A DNA stretch of 46,623 bases, from NCBI GenBank assembly GCA_019454835.1, contig JACFNP010000027.1:1-46623 (forward strand). Direction: 5' to 3'. Source of the DNA: Rubellimicrobium sp. GTDB taxonomy: Bacteria; Pseudomonadota; Alphaproteobacteria; Rhodobacterales; Rhodobacteraceae. Under the pieces are notes generated by a model, which was not told the DNA's origin, ran no database searches, and saw only the letters and a list, made by a program, of their open reading frames with translations. Positions 11,703 to 19,597 of this stretch are shown piece after piece. Position 1 is the first letter of the stretch; the number at the start of each line of letters is the position of its first letter. Both the position numbers and the translations under genes were made by a program.

Positions 11703-11731
11703 TTGACATATGCGCCAGTGACGCACATATG
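11703..11731 (+). promoter_or_regulatory. Promoter and operator-like repeat of the toxin-antitoxin locus
   Basis: TTGACA at 11703-11708, a 17-base spacer, then CATATG at 11726-11731. The toxin ATG (11737) lies about where transcription would start, so the message may be leaderless. The region is imperfectly palindromic (CATATGCG ... CGCACATATG), which would suit binding by the HTH antitoxin. Confidence 0.5.
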
Positions 11732-11736
11732 ACAGC

Positions 11737-12181
11737 ATGACCCTTGTCTCGGTTGTCGAACTGCCCGAGTTCCGGCGCCGTGCGCGCAGCCTCATGTCCG
11801 AGGCCGAGCGCATGGCGCTGATCGACTTCGTGGCGCGGAACCCGATGGCCGGGGTCTCGATCGGCGGCGGGGTCAGGAAGTTCCGCTTTGCCCGCGAGGG
11901 CGGCGGCAAGAGCGGCGGCTAGAGCATTTCGCAGTCAAATGGTAACATTTGACGCCCGCGACAATGCGCAAAAACAAAGCGTTAGAGCGGGTCCGCCGAA
12001 TCCATGAAAACGCGACCCGCTCTATATGGTGATCCACTTCTTCAGTCCGGAGGGCGACATGCCGATCTTTCTGATCACCGTTTTCGCCAAGAACGAAAAG
12101 GCGAACCTGACTCCGTCCGAGACGGAAGCGGTGCGCGAACTGGGCCGGTTGCTGGCGGCAAGTTACGGGAGGACGACATGA
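11737..12181 (+). pseudogene. RelE/HigB-type toxin gene interrupted by a miniature element
   Basis: The N-terminal part (11737-11919, 61 codons) reads MTLVSVVELPEF and ends RFAREGGGKSGG, where it meets a TAG created by an inserted repeat. The C-terminal part resumes after the insert at 12025 as MVIHFFSPEGDMPIF, ITVFAKNEKANL and ends ASYGRTT at the TGA of 12179-12181. These are the two halves of a RelE-superfamily mRNA-cleaving toxin. Deleting 103 bases (11922-12024) restores one 113-codon frame with Tyr at the junction; at present the halves lie in different frames. The stop overlaps the antitoxin ATG (ATGA), as in reversed toxin-first operons. The toxin should be inactive. Confidence 0.88.
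11922..12022 (+). mobile_element. 101-base miniature inverted-repeat element (copy 1) with TA duplication
   Basis: Flanked by TA at 11920-11921 and 12023-12024. The ends are GAGC...GCTC, extending with partial matches (GAGCATTTCG against GAGCGGGTCG). It has no coding capacity. The flanking TA, the short inverted ends and the small size resemble miniature elements moved by IS630/Tc1-type transposases; no such transposase is in the window. A second, older copy in the opposite orientation lies at 26371-26626 with 81 of 99 aligned bases identical by hand count. Confidence 0.85.
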
Positions 12182-12468
12182 GCGAGGCATTCAAGAGTAT
12201 CGAACGGGGTCTGAAAGAGGCGCTGGTCCGTGCGCGGGGTGAAGGCGCGGCCACGGTCCACGAGATCGAAGTCCCCGAGCCTGACGTGCAGGCGATCCGC
12301 GCCCGCACCGGGCTGTCGCAAGGCGACTTCGCCCGCAGCATCGGCGTGAAGAAGGGCACGCTGCTGAACTGGGAGCAGCGGCGGCGCAGCCCGGACGGGC
12401 CGGCGCGGGTGCTTCTGGCGCTGATCGCCAGGGACCCGCAGATTGTGCAGCGGACGCTGGCCGGCTGA
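12178..12468 (+). CDS. HTH-type antitoxin (HigA/NadS-like)
   Basis: A 96-residue protein: an N-terminal part that would embrace the toxin (MSEAFKSIERGLKEAL) and an XRE helix-turn-helix at about 41-65 (GLSQGDFARSIGVKKGTLLNWE). It neutralises a RelE/HigB-type toxin and represses its own operon in related systems. Its ATG overlaps the stop of the broken toxin gene (ATGA), so it was once translationally coupled to it. It is intact although the partner is disrupted; it may persist as a plain repressor or protect against related toxins. Confidence 0.88.
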   Translation: MSEAFKSIERGLKEALVRARGEGAATVHEIEVPEPDVQAIRARTGLSQGDFARSIGVKKGTLLNWEQRRRSPDGPARVLLALIARDPQIVQRTLAG

Positions 12469-12498
12469 ACCGGTCCGTGTCGAGCGGCGGGACAGCCC

Positions 12499-12527
12499 TT
12501 GCCGTAATGCAGGGCACGGCCTAGCTT
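12499..12527 (+). promoter_or_regulatory. Possible promoter, leaderless start
   Basis: TTGCCG at 12499-12504, 17 bases, TAGCTT at 12522-12527. Transcription would start within a base or two of the ATG at 12534, and no ribosome binding site is visible, so a leaderless message is plausible. Confidence 0.4.
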
Positions 12528-12533
12528 TGGCCC

Positions 12534-12779
12534 ATGCTCAGCATCGAACATGAATTCGAGGCCACGGTCGTCACCCTCGTCGACGAGGGGCCCGAGCCGT
12601 TGCAGGAGGATGTCACCGTCGCCGCCTTCGACGACCGGGTGACCTTCACGCAATATGACGTGGAAGGCGACCGGGTCATGCAGGTGACGATGTCGCCCCT
12701 GCAGGTGCAGGAACTGCTGGCCGCGCTTGACCTGCCCGAAGGCGTCTATCGCCGCGCCGGGGCCGACGCCGATCCATAA
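12534..12779 (+). CDS. Conserved hypothetical protein, 81 aa
   Basis: A small acidic protein with no signal peptide or membrane segment. It reads as alternating beta strands (EATVVTLVDEG, DVTVAAFDDRVTFTQYD, RVMQVTMS) closed by a helix (LQVQELLAALDLP). I do not recognise a named family and give no function. The coding bias matches neighbours and the start has a promoter placed for leaderless expression. It ends six bases before the convergent decarboxylase gene. Confidence 0.7.
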   Translation: MLSIEHEFEATVVTLVDEGPEPLQEDVTVAAFDDRVTFTQYDVEGDRVMQVTMSPLQVQELLAALDLPEGVYRRAGADADP

Positions 12780-12785
12780 TCCGGC

Positions 12786-13910
12786 TCAGAGCCGCGCCAC
12801 CGTTACCTGCTGCCAGTCGCCATAGCCGTTGAAGCTGGTCGAGACCCCGGCAAGATAGGCGCCGGTCGAGGGGAACAGCAGGTGGTCGCCCTCGGCCAGG
12901 CCTTCGGGCAGCGCGATCTCGCCGGGCAGGCGGTCGAGGCTGTCGCAGGTCGGGCCGAAGACCACGCGCGGTTCGACCGCCGCGCCGCGCAGGGTGCCGT
13001 CGGGCGCGACGGCGACAAAGCGCGGGGTGCCCATGGTCGGGAATTCGGAAAGGCCGCCGTAGATGCCGTCCTCGAGATAGGCCCGGCCGGAGCGCAGCGA
13101 TTTTACCCGCACCGCATAGGCGAAGGCATCGGCGACCAGCGCGCGGCCCGGCTCGCAGACCAGCGCGGGCGGGGTGTCGAACGCGGCCATCGCGCCGGTG
13201 ATCGCGGCGAAGAACGGTGCCAGCGCGGGCGCATCGCCGCCGCGCGCCGACGGAAAGCCGCCACCGACATTCAGCCGCGCCAGCGTGACCCCGGCCTCGC
13301 GGGCGATGGCGGCGCAGGCGGTGACATATTCGCCCCAGGCGGCGGGATCGGTGCACTGGGTGCCGACGTGGAAGGTCATGGCGGGTGTCAGCCCGGCGCG
13401 GGCCACCTGCCGCAGCAGCGCCACCGCTTCATCGGGGGTGGCGCCGAATTTCGAGCCGAAGTCATAGGCCGCGCCCGCGACCGGCAGCCGCAGCCGCACC
13501 GCGATTTCCGTACCGGCGGGCAGCGGTGCGGCGATCAGTTTGGCCAGCTCGCCCGCGTCGTCGACCGACCACGAGGTGACGCCGTGGGTGATGCTTTCGG
13601 CGATTTCATCCGGGCTGCGCACCGGGTTGTTGTAGTGCATCGCAACCTCGCCCGAGAGGCCGCGCACCAGCCGCATTTCCGCCGGGCTGGCCACGTCGAA
13701 GCCCCGGATGCCGCCGTCGATCAGCGTCGCCAGCACCTCGGGCGAGGGATTGGCCTTCACCGCAAAGGTGACGAGGCCCGCAAAGCCCCGGTGAAATTCG
13801 TCCAGCCGCGAACGCAGCGCGTCGGGCGCGAAGAACAGCACCGGCAGCGCGGGCCGGTTGGCGGCCAGCCAGGCGCGCGGGTCGGTGGCGGTGATCGGCT
13901 GGTGCATCAT
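12786..13910 (-). CDS. Type III PLP-dependent decarboxylase (ornithine/lysine decarboxylase family)
   Basis: A 374-residue protein with the alanine-racemase-like barrel (about 25-265) and C-terminal beta domain of fold-III decarboxylases. Lys52 in FAVKANP binds PLP; HVGTQCTDP, GGGFPSARGG, EPGRALVADA, YGGLSEFPT and GPTCDSLD (catalytic Cys322, substrate Asp323) follow in family order. Members make putrescine from ornithine or cadaverine from lysine; some act on other diamino acids, so the substrate stays open. Two ATGs in tandem begin the gene, with AAAGGA upstream. Divergent from an Lrp/AsnC regulator, which may control it. Putrescine production would fit with mtnP at 3.7 kb. Confidence 0.9.
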   Translation of the reverse strand: MMHQPITATDPRAWLAANRPALPVLFFAPDALRSRLDEFHRGFAGLVTFAVKANPSPEVLATLIDGGIRGFDVASPAEMRLVRGLSGEVAMHYNNPVRSPDEIAESITHGVTSWSVDDAGELAKLIAAPLPAGTEIAVRLRLPVAGAAYDFGSKFGATPDEAVALLRQVARAGLTPAMTFHVGTQCTDPAAWGEYVTACAAIAREAGVTLARLNVGGGFPSARGGDAPALAPFFAAITGAMAAFDTPPALVCEPGRALVADAFAYAVRVKSLRSGRAYLEDGIYGGLSEFPTMGTPRFVAVAPDGTLRGAAVEPRVVFGPTCDSLDRLPGEIALPEGLAEGDHLLFPSTGAYLAGVSTSFNGYGDWQQVTVARL

Positions 13911-13961
13911 CGGGCTGTCCTTTCGGGCTTTGGTTCAATGTCCCACGAAACCCGGTCGGAT

Positions 13962-13973
13962 TGTGCGGGCACA
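13962..13973. promoter_or_regulatory. Palindromic operator candidate between decarboxylase and Lrp genes
   Basis: TGTGC-GG-GCACA, a perfect 5-base inverted repeat in the 113-base divergent gap. An Lrp/AsnC protein encoded next door is the natural candidate to bind it. Position only; no consensus is proven. Confidence 0.4.
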
Positions 13974-14023
13974 GTGCGCATATGGACTCGCCTCGATGGC
14001 GATATGCCGATAGAACGGGCGCC

Positions 14024-14488
14024 ATGACCGATCTCGACCAGACCGACCAGAGGATCATCGCGCTGTTGTCCACCGACGCGCGGATGCCGGTCGCGCGGCT
14101 GGCGCAGAAGCTGGGTCTGGCGCGCACGACGGCGCAGGCGCGGCTCGAGCGGCTGGAGCGGGCGGGGGTCATCGCGGGCTATACGCTGCGGCTCAGCGAC
14201 ATGGCCGTTGCCGGACAGATCAGGGCGACGGTGCTGTTGCAGATCAGGCCGCAGGTCCAGAATACCATCGTCATGCAGTTGCGCCGCATCCCCGAGGTCG
14301 AGCTTGCCCATACCACCAGCGGGCGATTCGACATGGCGCTGCAGATTCGCGCCGGATCGACCGGGGAACTGGATGCCACGCTCGACCGGATCGGCGCGAT
14401 CGAGGGTGTCTCGGCGATGGAGAGCCTCATCCATCTGACGACCCGCATCGACCGGGCGCTGTCGGGGGGCGCGTCCCCCCGCGCCTGA
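14024..14488 (+). CDS. Lrp/AsnC family transcriptional regulator
   Basis: A 154-residue regulator: N-terminal winged HTH (about 4-50; DLDQTDQRIIALLSTDAR, then LARTTAQARLERLERAGVI as recognition helix and wing) and C-terminal RAM ligand-binding/oligomerisation domain (about 65-145). Such proteins sense amino acids and often control the adjacent gene; the divergent decarboxylase is the likely target. The ATG at 14024 gives the standard N-terminus MTDLDQTD. The 3' end of the coding sequence contains the stem of the terminator-like repeat at 14464. Confidence 0.9.
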   Translation: MTDLDQTDQRIIALLSTDARMPVARLAQKLGLARTTAQARLERLERAGVIAGYTLRLSDMAVAGQIRATVLLQIRPQVQNTIVMQLRRIPEVELAHTTSGRFDMALQIRAGSTGELDATLDRIGAIEGVSAMESLIHLTTRIDRALSGGASPRA

Positions 14489-14525
14489 CCGGCCTGTCGG
14501 CGCGGTATTTGCGCGGGGCGAAAGG
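14464..14525 (+). terminator. Hairpin plus GGTATTT repeat at the end of the Lrp gene
   Basis: Stem GGGGGG (14464-14469) with CCCCCC (14475-14480) lies inside the last codons of the regulator gene, followed after the stop by CGGTATTTGCGC and GGCGAAAGG. It is a variant copy of the element at 5993, 33532 and 43889. It separates the regulator from valS. Confidence 0.5.
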
Positions 14526-14526
14526 C

Positions 14527-14555
14527 TTTTCCCCTGTGCCCGGACCCTGTAGAGA
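14527..14555 (+). promoter_or_regulatory. Possible valS promoter
   Basis: TTTTCC at 14527-14532, 17 bases, TAGAGA at 14550-14555, giving a leader of about 45 bases before the ATG at 14607. The match is moderate. Confidence 0.4.
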
Positions 14556-14606
14556 AGCGCCGGTATCGTGACGGCAGGACGGGCAGCGAAAAGGGCGGGC
14601 GGCGTG

Positions 14607-17600
14607 ATGGAAAAGACCTTTGATCCGGCAGCGGCCGAGGCGCGGATTCTCGACCTCTGGGAAACGCGCCGCGCCTTCGTGGCCGGGGCCAACGCGCGGC
14701 CCGGCGCCGGGACGTTCTCGATCATGATCCCGCCGCCTAACGTCACCGGCGCGCTGCATATCGGCCATGCCTTCAACAACACGATCCAGGACATCTATGC
14801 CCGCTGGCACCGGATGCGCGGCGATGACGTGCTGTGGCAGCCGGGGCAGGACCATGCCGGGATCGCCACCCAGCTTGTCGTCGAGCGCCAGTTGGCCGCC
14901 GAAGGCCGGCCCTCGCGGCGCGAGATGGGCCGCGAGGCGTTCGTTGCCGAAATCTGGAAGTGGAAGGCGCAGTCGGGAGGCACCATCGTCAACCAGTTGC
15001 GGCGGCTGGGTGCGTCCTGCGACTGGTCGAGGAACGCCTTCACCATGTCCGGCGCGCCGGGCGCACCCGCAGGCGAGGAAGGCAATTTCCACGACGCCGT
15101 CATCCGCGCCTTCGTCGAGATGCACGAACGCGGGCTGATCTATCGCGGCAAGCGCCTCGTGAACTGGGACCCGCATTTCGAGACCGCGATCTCCGACCTC
15201 GAGGTCGAGAACATCGAGGTGCCGGGCCATATGTGGCACTTCAAATACCCGCTCGCGGATGGCGAGACCTATCGCCACGTCGAAAAGGATGCCGAGGGAA
15301 ATGTGGTCGTGGACGAGGAGCGCGACTACATTTCCATCGCCACCACACGGCCCGAGACCATGCTGGGCGACGGCGCGGTGGCGGTGCATCCCTCGGACGC
15401 GCGCTATGCGCCCATCGTCGGCAAATTGTGCGAGATTCCGGTCGGACCCAAGGCGCAGCGGCGGCTCATCCCGATCATCACGGATGATTACCCCGACCCC
15501 GGTTTCGGCTCGGGCGCGGTCAAGATCACCGGCGCACATGATTTCAACGACTATGCGGTGGCCGAGCGCGGCAATATCCCCAAATACCGGCTCATGGACG
15601 GGCGCGCCCATATGCGCGCCGACGGGCTGCCCTATGCACAGGCGGCTGAACGCGCTGCCGCCATCGCCGCGCGGATGCGCGCGGGCGAGGCGGTCGATGC
15701 GGGTGAAATCGACGCGCTGAATCTGGTCCCCGACGAATACCGCGGCCTTGACCGGCTGAACGCCCGCGAGGCGGTGGTGGCGGCCATCGACGCCGAGGGC
15801 CTGATGCTGATGGTCGAGGACAAGCCGATCATGCAGCCGTTCGGCGACCGTTCGCATGTGGTGATCGAGCCGATGCTGACCGACCAGTGGTTCGTCGACA
15901 CCGCCAGGATCGTCGGCCCGGCGCTGGAGGCGGTGCGCGACGGGCGCACGACGATCCTGCCGGAATCGGGCGAGAAGGTCTATTTCCACTGGCTCGAGAA
16001 TATCGAACCGTGGTGCATCTCGCGGCAGTTGTGGTGGGGGCACCGGATTCCGGTCTGGTACGGGCTGGACCTCGATGCCGGCGCCTTCGCCGATGACGAG
16101 GGCGACGGCGTGCTCGATGCGGTCGAGATGGGCGCGCTGCTTCTCCAGCCGGGCTTTGCCGCGCGCGAGGCGCGGGCCGTCTGCGCCGCCGGGTTCGAGG
16201 CCGCTGCCGAACGGTTCGTCGCCGCCAACACCGGCCTGCCCGTGCCGCTGCACGCCGCCCGCGTCGTCGAGGTCGCGGACCGCGCCGAGGCGATGGAGAC
16301 CTTCGCCGCCAGCCTTGCAGCCTACGAGATCAGCCGCGATCCGACCGGGCTGGTCTATCCGGTCTGGCGCGACCCGGACGTGCTGGACACCTGGTTTTCC
16401 TCGGGCCTCTGGCCGATCGGCACGCTGGGCTGGCCCGAACAGACCGCTGAACTGGCGCGCTATTTCCCGACTTCGGTGCTGGTGACCGGGCAGGACATCC
16501 TGTTCTTCTGGGTGGCGCGCATGATGATGATGCAACTTGCGCTGGTGGACGAGGTGCCGTTCCGCACCGTCTATCTGCACGGGCTGGTGCGCGACGCCAA
16601 AGGCGAGAAGATGTCCAAGACGCGCGGCAACGTCATCGACCCGCTGGTGGTGATCGACCAGTATGGCGCCGACGCGCTGCGCTTTACCATGGCGCAACTG
16701 GCGGTGCTGGGCGGCAGTCCCAAGCTGGCCGACGACCGGATTCGCGGCAACCGCAACTTCGGCACCAAGCTGTGGAACGCCTGCCGTTTCGCGGAGATGA
16801 ACGGCGTCTGGGAAGGCCACGCGACGCAGAGCGCGCCGCCGCAGGCCGCCGAGACCGTGAACCGCTGGATTCTGGCCGAGACCGCGCGCGTGCAGGCGAC
16901 GGTCGATGCCGCGCTGGCGGGCTGGAAGGTGAACGAGGCGGCTCAGGCACTTTACGCCTTCGTCTGGGGCGTGGTCTGCGACTGGTATGTCGAATTCGCC
17001 AAGCCGCTTCTGGCCGAAGATGCCCCCGCGCGGGCGGAAACGCAGGCGGTGATGGCCTTCGTGCTGGATCAGTGCATGGTGCTGCTGCATCCGATCATGC
17101 CCTTCATCACCGAGGAACTCTGGGGCCAGACCGGGCGGCGCGAGGGGCTGGTCGCCCATGCCCGCTGGCCCGGTTTCGGCGCGGAACTGGCGGACGATGC
17201 CGCCGAGGCGGAAATGCGCTGGGTCATCGCCCTGATCGAGGGCGTGCGGTCGGCCCGCGCGCAGATGAACGTGCCCGCCGGGATGCAGGTGCCGCTCGTC
17301 ATGGTCGGCGCGGACGACTTTGCGCGCGGGGCCTGGGCCGGAAACGAGGCGCTGATCCGGCGGCTGGCGCGCATCGACGGCGTGACCGAGGCGGACGCGG
17401 CACCCAAGGGCGCGCTGACCGTGCCCGCGCGCGGCGCGACCTTTGCGCTGCCGCTGGCCGGGCTGATCGACGTGGCGGCGGAAACCGCGCGGATCGGCAA
17501 GGCGCTGGCGAAGGTCGAGCGCGAGATCACCGGCCTGCAGGGTCGGCTCGGGCGGCCCGACTTCGTGGCCTCGGCCCCCGCGCATATCGTCGAGGAAGCC

Positions 17601-17678
17601 CGCGACAACCTGGCCCTGCGCGAAGGCGAGGCCGGACAGTTGCGCGCCGCGCTGGACCGGCTGGCCGAGATCGGGTGA
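14607..17678 (+). CDS. valS: Valyl-tRNA synthetase
   Basis: Charges tRNA-Val. The 1023-residue class Ia synthetase shows HIGH (51-54, in [10 protein letters not shown]), the editing domain ([24 protein letters not shown]), [10 protein letters not shown], and the KMSKS loop as KMSKT (668-672), followed by an anticodon-binding helical domain and a C-terminal coiled coil (about 960-1023; [14 protein letters not shown]). Between IPVWYG and [12 protein letters not shown] there is an unusually long insert of about 100 residues (about 486-587), rich in Ala and acidic residues. I start at MEKTF (14607); an in-frame start 13 codons upstream lacks family similarity. Confidence 0.96.
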   Translation: MEKTFDPAAAEARILDLWETRRAFVAGANARPGAGTFSIMIPPPNVTGALHIGHAFNNTIQDIYARWHRMRGDDVLWQPGQDHAGIATQLVVERQLAAEGRPSRREMGREAFVAEIWKWKAQSGGTIVNQLRRLGASCDWSRNAFTMSGAPGAPAGEEGNFHDAVIRAFVEMHERGLIYRGKRLVNWDPHFETAISDLEVENIEVPGHMWHFKYPLADGETYRHVEKDAEGNVVVDEERDYISIATTRPETMLGDGAVAVHPSDARYAPIVGKLCEIPVGPKAQRRLIPIITDDYPDPGFGSGAVKITGAHDFNDYAVAERGNIPKYRLMDGRAHMRADGLPYAQAAERAAAIAARMRAGEAVDAGEIDALNLVPDEYRGLDRLNAREAVVAAIDAEGLMLMVEDKPIMQPFGDRSHVVIEPMLTDQWFVDTARIVGPALEAVRDGRTTILPESGEKVYFHWLENIEPWCISRQLWWGHRIPVWYGLDLDAGAFADDEGDGVLDAVEMGALLLQPGFAAREARAVCAAGFEAAAERFVAANTGLPVPLHAARVVEVADRAEAMETFAASLAAYEISRDPTGLVYPVWRDPDVLDTWFSSGLWPIGTLGWPEQTAELARYFPTSVLVTGQDILFFWVARMMMMQLALVDEVPFRTVYLHGLVRDAKGEKMSKTRGNVIDPLVVIDQYGADALRFTMAQLAVLGGSPKLADDRIRGNRNFGTKLWNACRFAEMNGVWEGHATQSAPPQAAETVNRWILAETARVQATVDAALAGWKVNEAAQALYAFVWGVVCDWYVEFAKPLLAEDAPARAETQAVMAFVLDQCMVLLHPIMPFITEELWGQTGRREGLVAHARWPGFGAELADDAAEAEMRWVIALIEGVRSARAQMNVPAGMQVPLVMVGADDFARGAWAGNEALIRRLARIDGVTEADAAPKGALTVPARGATFALPLAGLIDVAAETARIGKALAKVEREITGLQGRLGRPDFVASAPAHIVEEARDNLALREGEAGQLRAALDRLAEIG

Positions 17679-17696
17679 GCGCCGGGGGGCTAAAGC

Positions 17697-17793
17697 CGTC
17701 ATTGCGAGGAGCCGAAGGCGACGCGGCAACCCCGACCGCTCACATACAACATCGAGGTTGCTTCGTCGGCTTTCGCCTCCTCGCAATGACGGG
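17697..17793. repeat. Palindromic intergenic repeat
   Basis: CGTCATTGCGAGGAGCC at the left and CCTCGCAATGACGGG at the right, between the convergent ends of valS and hisG. Fills most of the 135-base gap and could serve as a bidirectional transcript-end hairpin. Confidence 0.85.
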
Positions 17794-17813
17794 GCGGCAG
17801 GGTGGCGGGCGCG

Positions 17814-18506
17814 CTACAGCGCCAGCACGTCCTCCAACTGGCGCATAACCGCCCGCTCCCGGTCGCCCCATGCGGCGGTGCGGCTCTTGAACAGGGTGGC
17901 CTGGCTGGAATGGATCAGCCCGTCGGACAGGATGCGCAGGCCGTTGGCGCGCAAGGTGTCGCCGGTCGAGGTGATGTCGGCCACGGCCTCGGCGGTCTCG
18001 TTCTTCACGGTGCCTTCGGTCGCGCCCTGGCTGTCGACCAGTTGATAATCCGCAACCCCGCTGGCCTGCAGATATTCGCGCACCAGCCGGTGATATTTGG
18101 TGGCGATGCGCAGCCGAAAGCCGTGGCGGCGGCGAAAGGCGGCAGCGACGGCATCCAGATCGGCGAGCGTATCGACATCGACCCAGAACTGCGGCACCGC
18201 GATGACCAGATCGGCATTGCCGAAACCCAGCTCGGCCAGCGGGCGCAGCTTCATGTCCCACAAGGGCACATGCTCGCGCACGAGGTCCGACCCGGTCACC
18301 CCCAGATGCAGCCGCCCGCTTGCCAGTTCGGCCGGGATTTCACCCGCCGAGAGCAGCACCAGCTCGACCCCGTCCACGCCCTCGGCGACGGCGGCATAGT
18401 CGCGCTCCGACCCGGCGCGGCGCAGGCGCAGGCCACGGGCGCCGAACCACTCAAACGTCTTTTCCATCAGCCGCCCCTTGGACGGCACCCCCAGACGCAG
18501 GCTCAT
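17814..18506 (-). CDS. hisG: ATP phosphoribosyltransferase, short form
   Basis: First step of histidine synthesis: ATP plus PRPP to phosphoribosyl-ATP. The 230-residue length and absence of the C-terminal ACT-like regulatory domain mark the short HisG type, which needs HisZ for activity and histidine feedback. Visible motifs: GVPSKGRL at the start, LGVTGSDLV, and the PRPP loop EAVADITSTGDTLRANGL. The ATG overlaps the hisZ stop (ATGA), so translation is coupled. Confidence 0.95.
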   Translation of the reverse strand: MSLRLGVPSKGRLMEKTFEWFGARGLRLRRAGSERDYAAVAEGVDGVELVLLSAGEIPAELASGRLHLGVTGSDLVREHVPLWDMKLRPLAELGFGNADLVIAVPQFWVDVDTLADLDAVAAAFRRRHGFRLRIATKYHRLVREYLQASGVADYQLVDSQGATEGTVKNETAEAVADITSTGDTLRANGLRILSDGLIHSSQATLFKSRTAAWGDRERAVMRQLEDVLAL

Positions 18507-19597
18507 GGCGCCCCCCGCAGCCGCAGCACCAGTTCGGGGCGGATCACGCCGCCCACGGCGGGCACCTCGCGTCCGCGACCCAGCACCCGCGTCAGCGCAT
18601 CATAGCGCCCGCCGGTCACCACCGGCGGCAGATCGGGGCGGCCCGGCGCATAGAGGCCGAACACGAAGCCGTCGTAATATTCCAGCGTGGTGCGCCCGAA
18701 GCTGGCCTCGAATTCCAGCGTCTCGACCGTCACCCCGCGCGCGGCCATCGCGTCCAGCCGGTCGGAAAGGCGGGCCACCGCAGGCCGGATCGCGGGCAGA
18801 TCGACGCAGAGATCGCGCAGGGCCGACAGCGCATAGGGGGCATCCTCGCGCACCGAGGCGAGGGATTCGATCAGCGCCACCTCCTCGCCGGAAATCGGCG
18901 GGCTGTTCGCGTCCTCGCGCAGGGCGGCGATGCGGGCGCCGACATCGGCGCGGGTGCGCAGGCCGATTTCCGGCCCGGCATCGGCAAAGGGGTCGGCGGC
19001 GGCCAGCAGCGCCTTGCGCGTGGCGGGCACCGGGGTGCGGCCCGCGTAACGCTCCATCAGCGCGCGAAAGCGGCGCGGTCGCCAGATGTGGCGCAGCAGC
19101 GCCGCCTTGCGCGCGGCGGTGGTTTTCAGCCCCTTCACGGCGGCCACCAGAATCCCGATGTCGCCCATCGCGGCGCGCAGGGTCAGGTTGCCGACGGCGG
19201 ATTGCAGGATGGCGAACACCTCGGCATCGGCCTCGTGCGGGCGGGTGCCGCCGAACAGTTCGTAGCCGACCTGCAGGAATTCCCACGGCCGTTCGGCATC
19301 GGTCTCCTGGCGCCGGAACACCTCGCCCGCGTAGGTGTAGCGCGCGGGATCGGCGCCCGATTCCATGTGCATCTGCACCACCGGCACGGTGAAATCCGGG
19401 CGCAGCATCATCTCGCCGCGCAACGGGTCCGAGGTGACATAGGCGCGGGCGCGGATGTCCTCGCCGTAGAGGTCGAGCAGGGTTTCGGCGGGTTGCAGGA
19501 TCGCCGCCTCGACCGGCAGCGCGCCCGCCTCCATGAACAGGCGGGTCAGCCGCTCGGCCTCGGCCCGCGCATGGGCGCGCACGTCCGAGGCGATCAA
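18503..19597 (-). CDS. hisZ: ATP phosphoribosyltransferase regulatory subunit HisZ
   Basis: A catalytically inactive HisRS paralogue that forms the hetero-octamer with short HisG. The 364-residue protein keeps the class II synthetase shell ([54 protein letters not shown]) but lacks tRNA-binding parts. There is no ATG near the start; I choose the TTG at 19595-19597, which overlaps the hisS stop as TTGA and has GGAG eight bases ahead. A GTG five codons on is an alternative. Lies between hisS and hisG in one operon. Confidence 0.9.
   Translation of the reverse strand: MIASDVRAHARAEAERLTRLFMEAGALPVEAAILQPAETLLDLYGEDIRARAYVTSDPLRGEMMLRPDFTVPVVQMHMESGADPARYTYAGEVFRRQETDAERPWEFLQVGYELFGGTRPHEADAEVFAILQSAVGNLTLRAAMGDIGILVAAVKGLKTTAARKAALLRHIWRPRRFRALMERYAGRTPVPATRKALLAAADPFADAGPEIGLRTRADVGARIAALREDANSPPISGEEVALIESLASVREDAPYALSALRDLCVDLPAIRPAVARLSDRLDAMAARGVTVETLEFEASFGRTTLEYYDGFVFGLYAPGRPDLPPVVTGGRYDALTRVLGRGREVPAVGGVIRPELVLRLRGAP

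Noticed and set aside
12004..12468. Longer start for the antitoxin at 12004
   Set aside because: The extra 58 codons read the toxin C-terminus and the inserted repeat out of frame; the ATGA-overlapping ATG at 12178 gives the normal antitoxin.
13911..14023. speF-type leader RNA for the PLP decarboxylase
   Set aside because: The gap is only 113 bases and shared with the divergent Lrp gene, much shorter than the known motif.
14427..17786. 1119-codon open frame antisense to valS
   Set aside because: Complete overlap with an unmistakable valS; no domain or start signal in the antisense frame.
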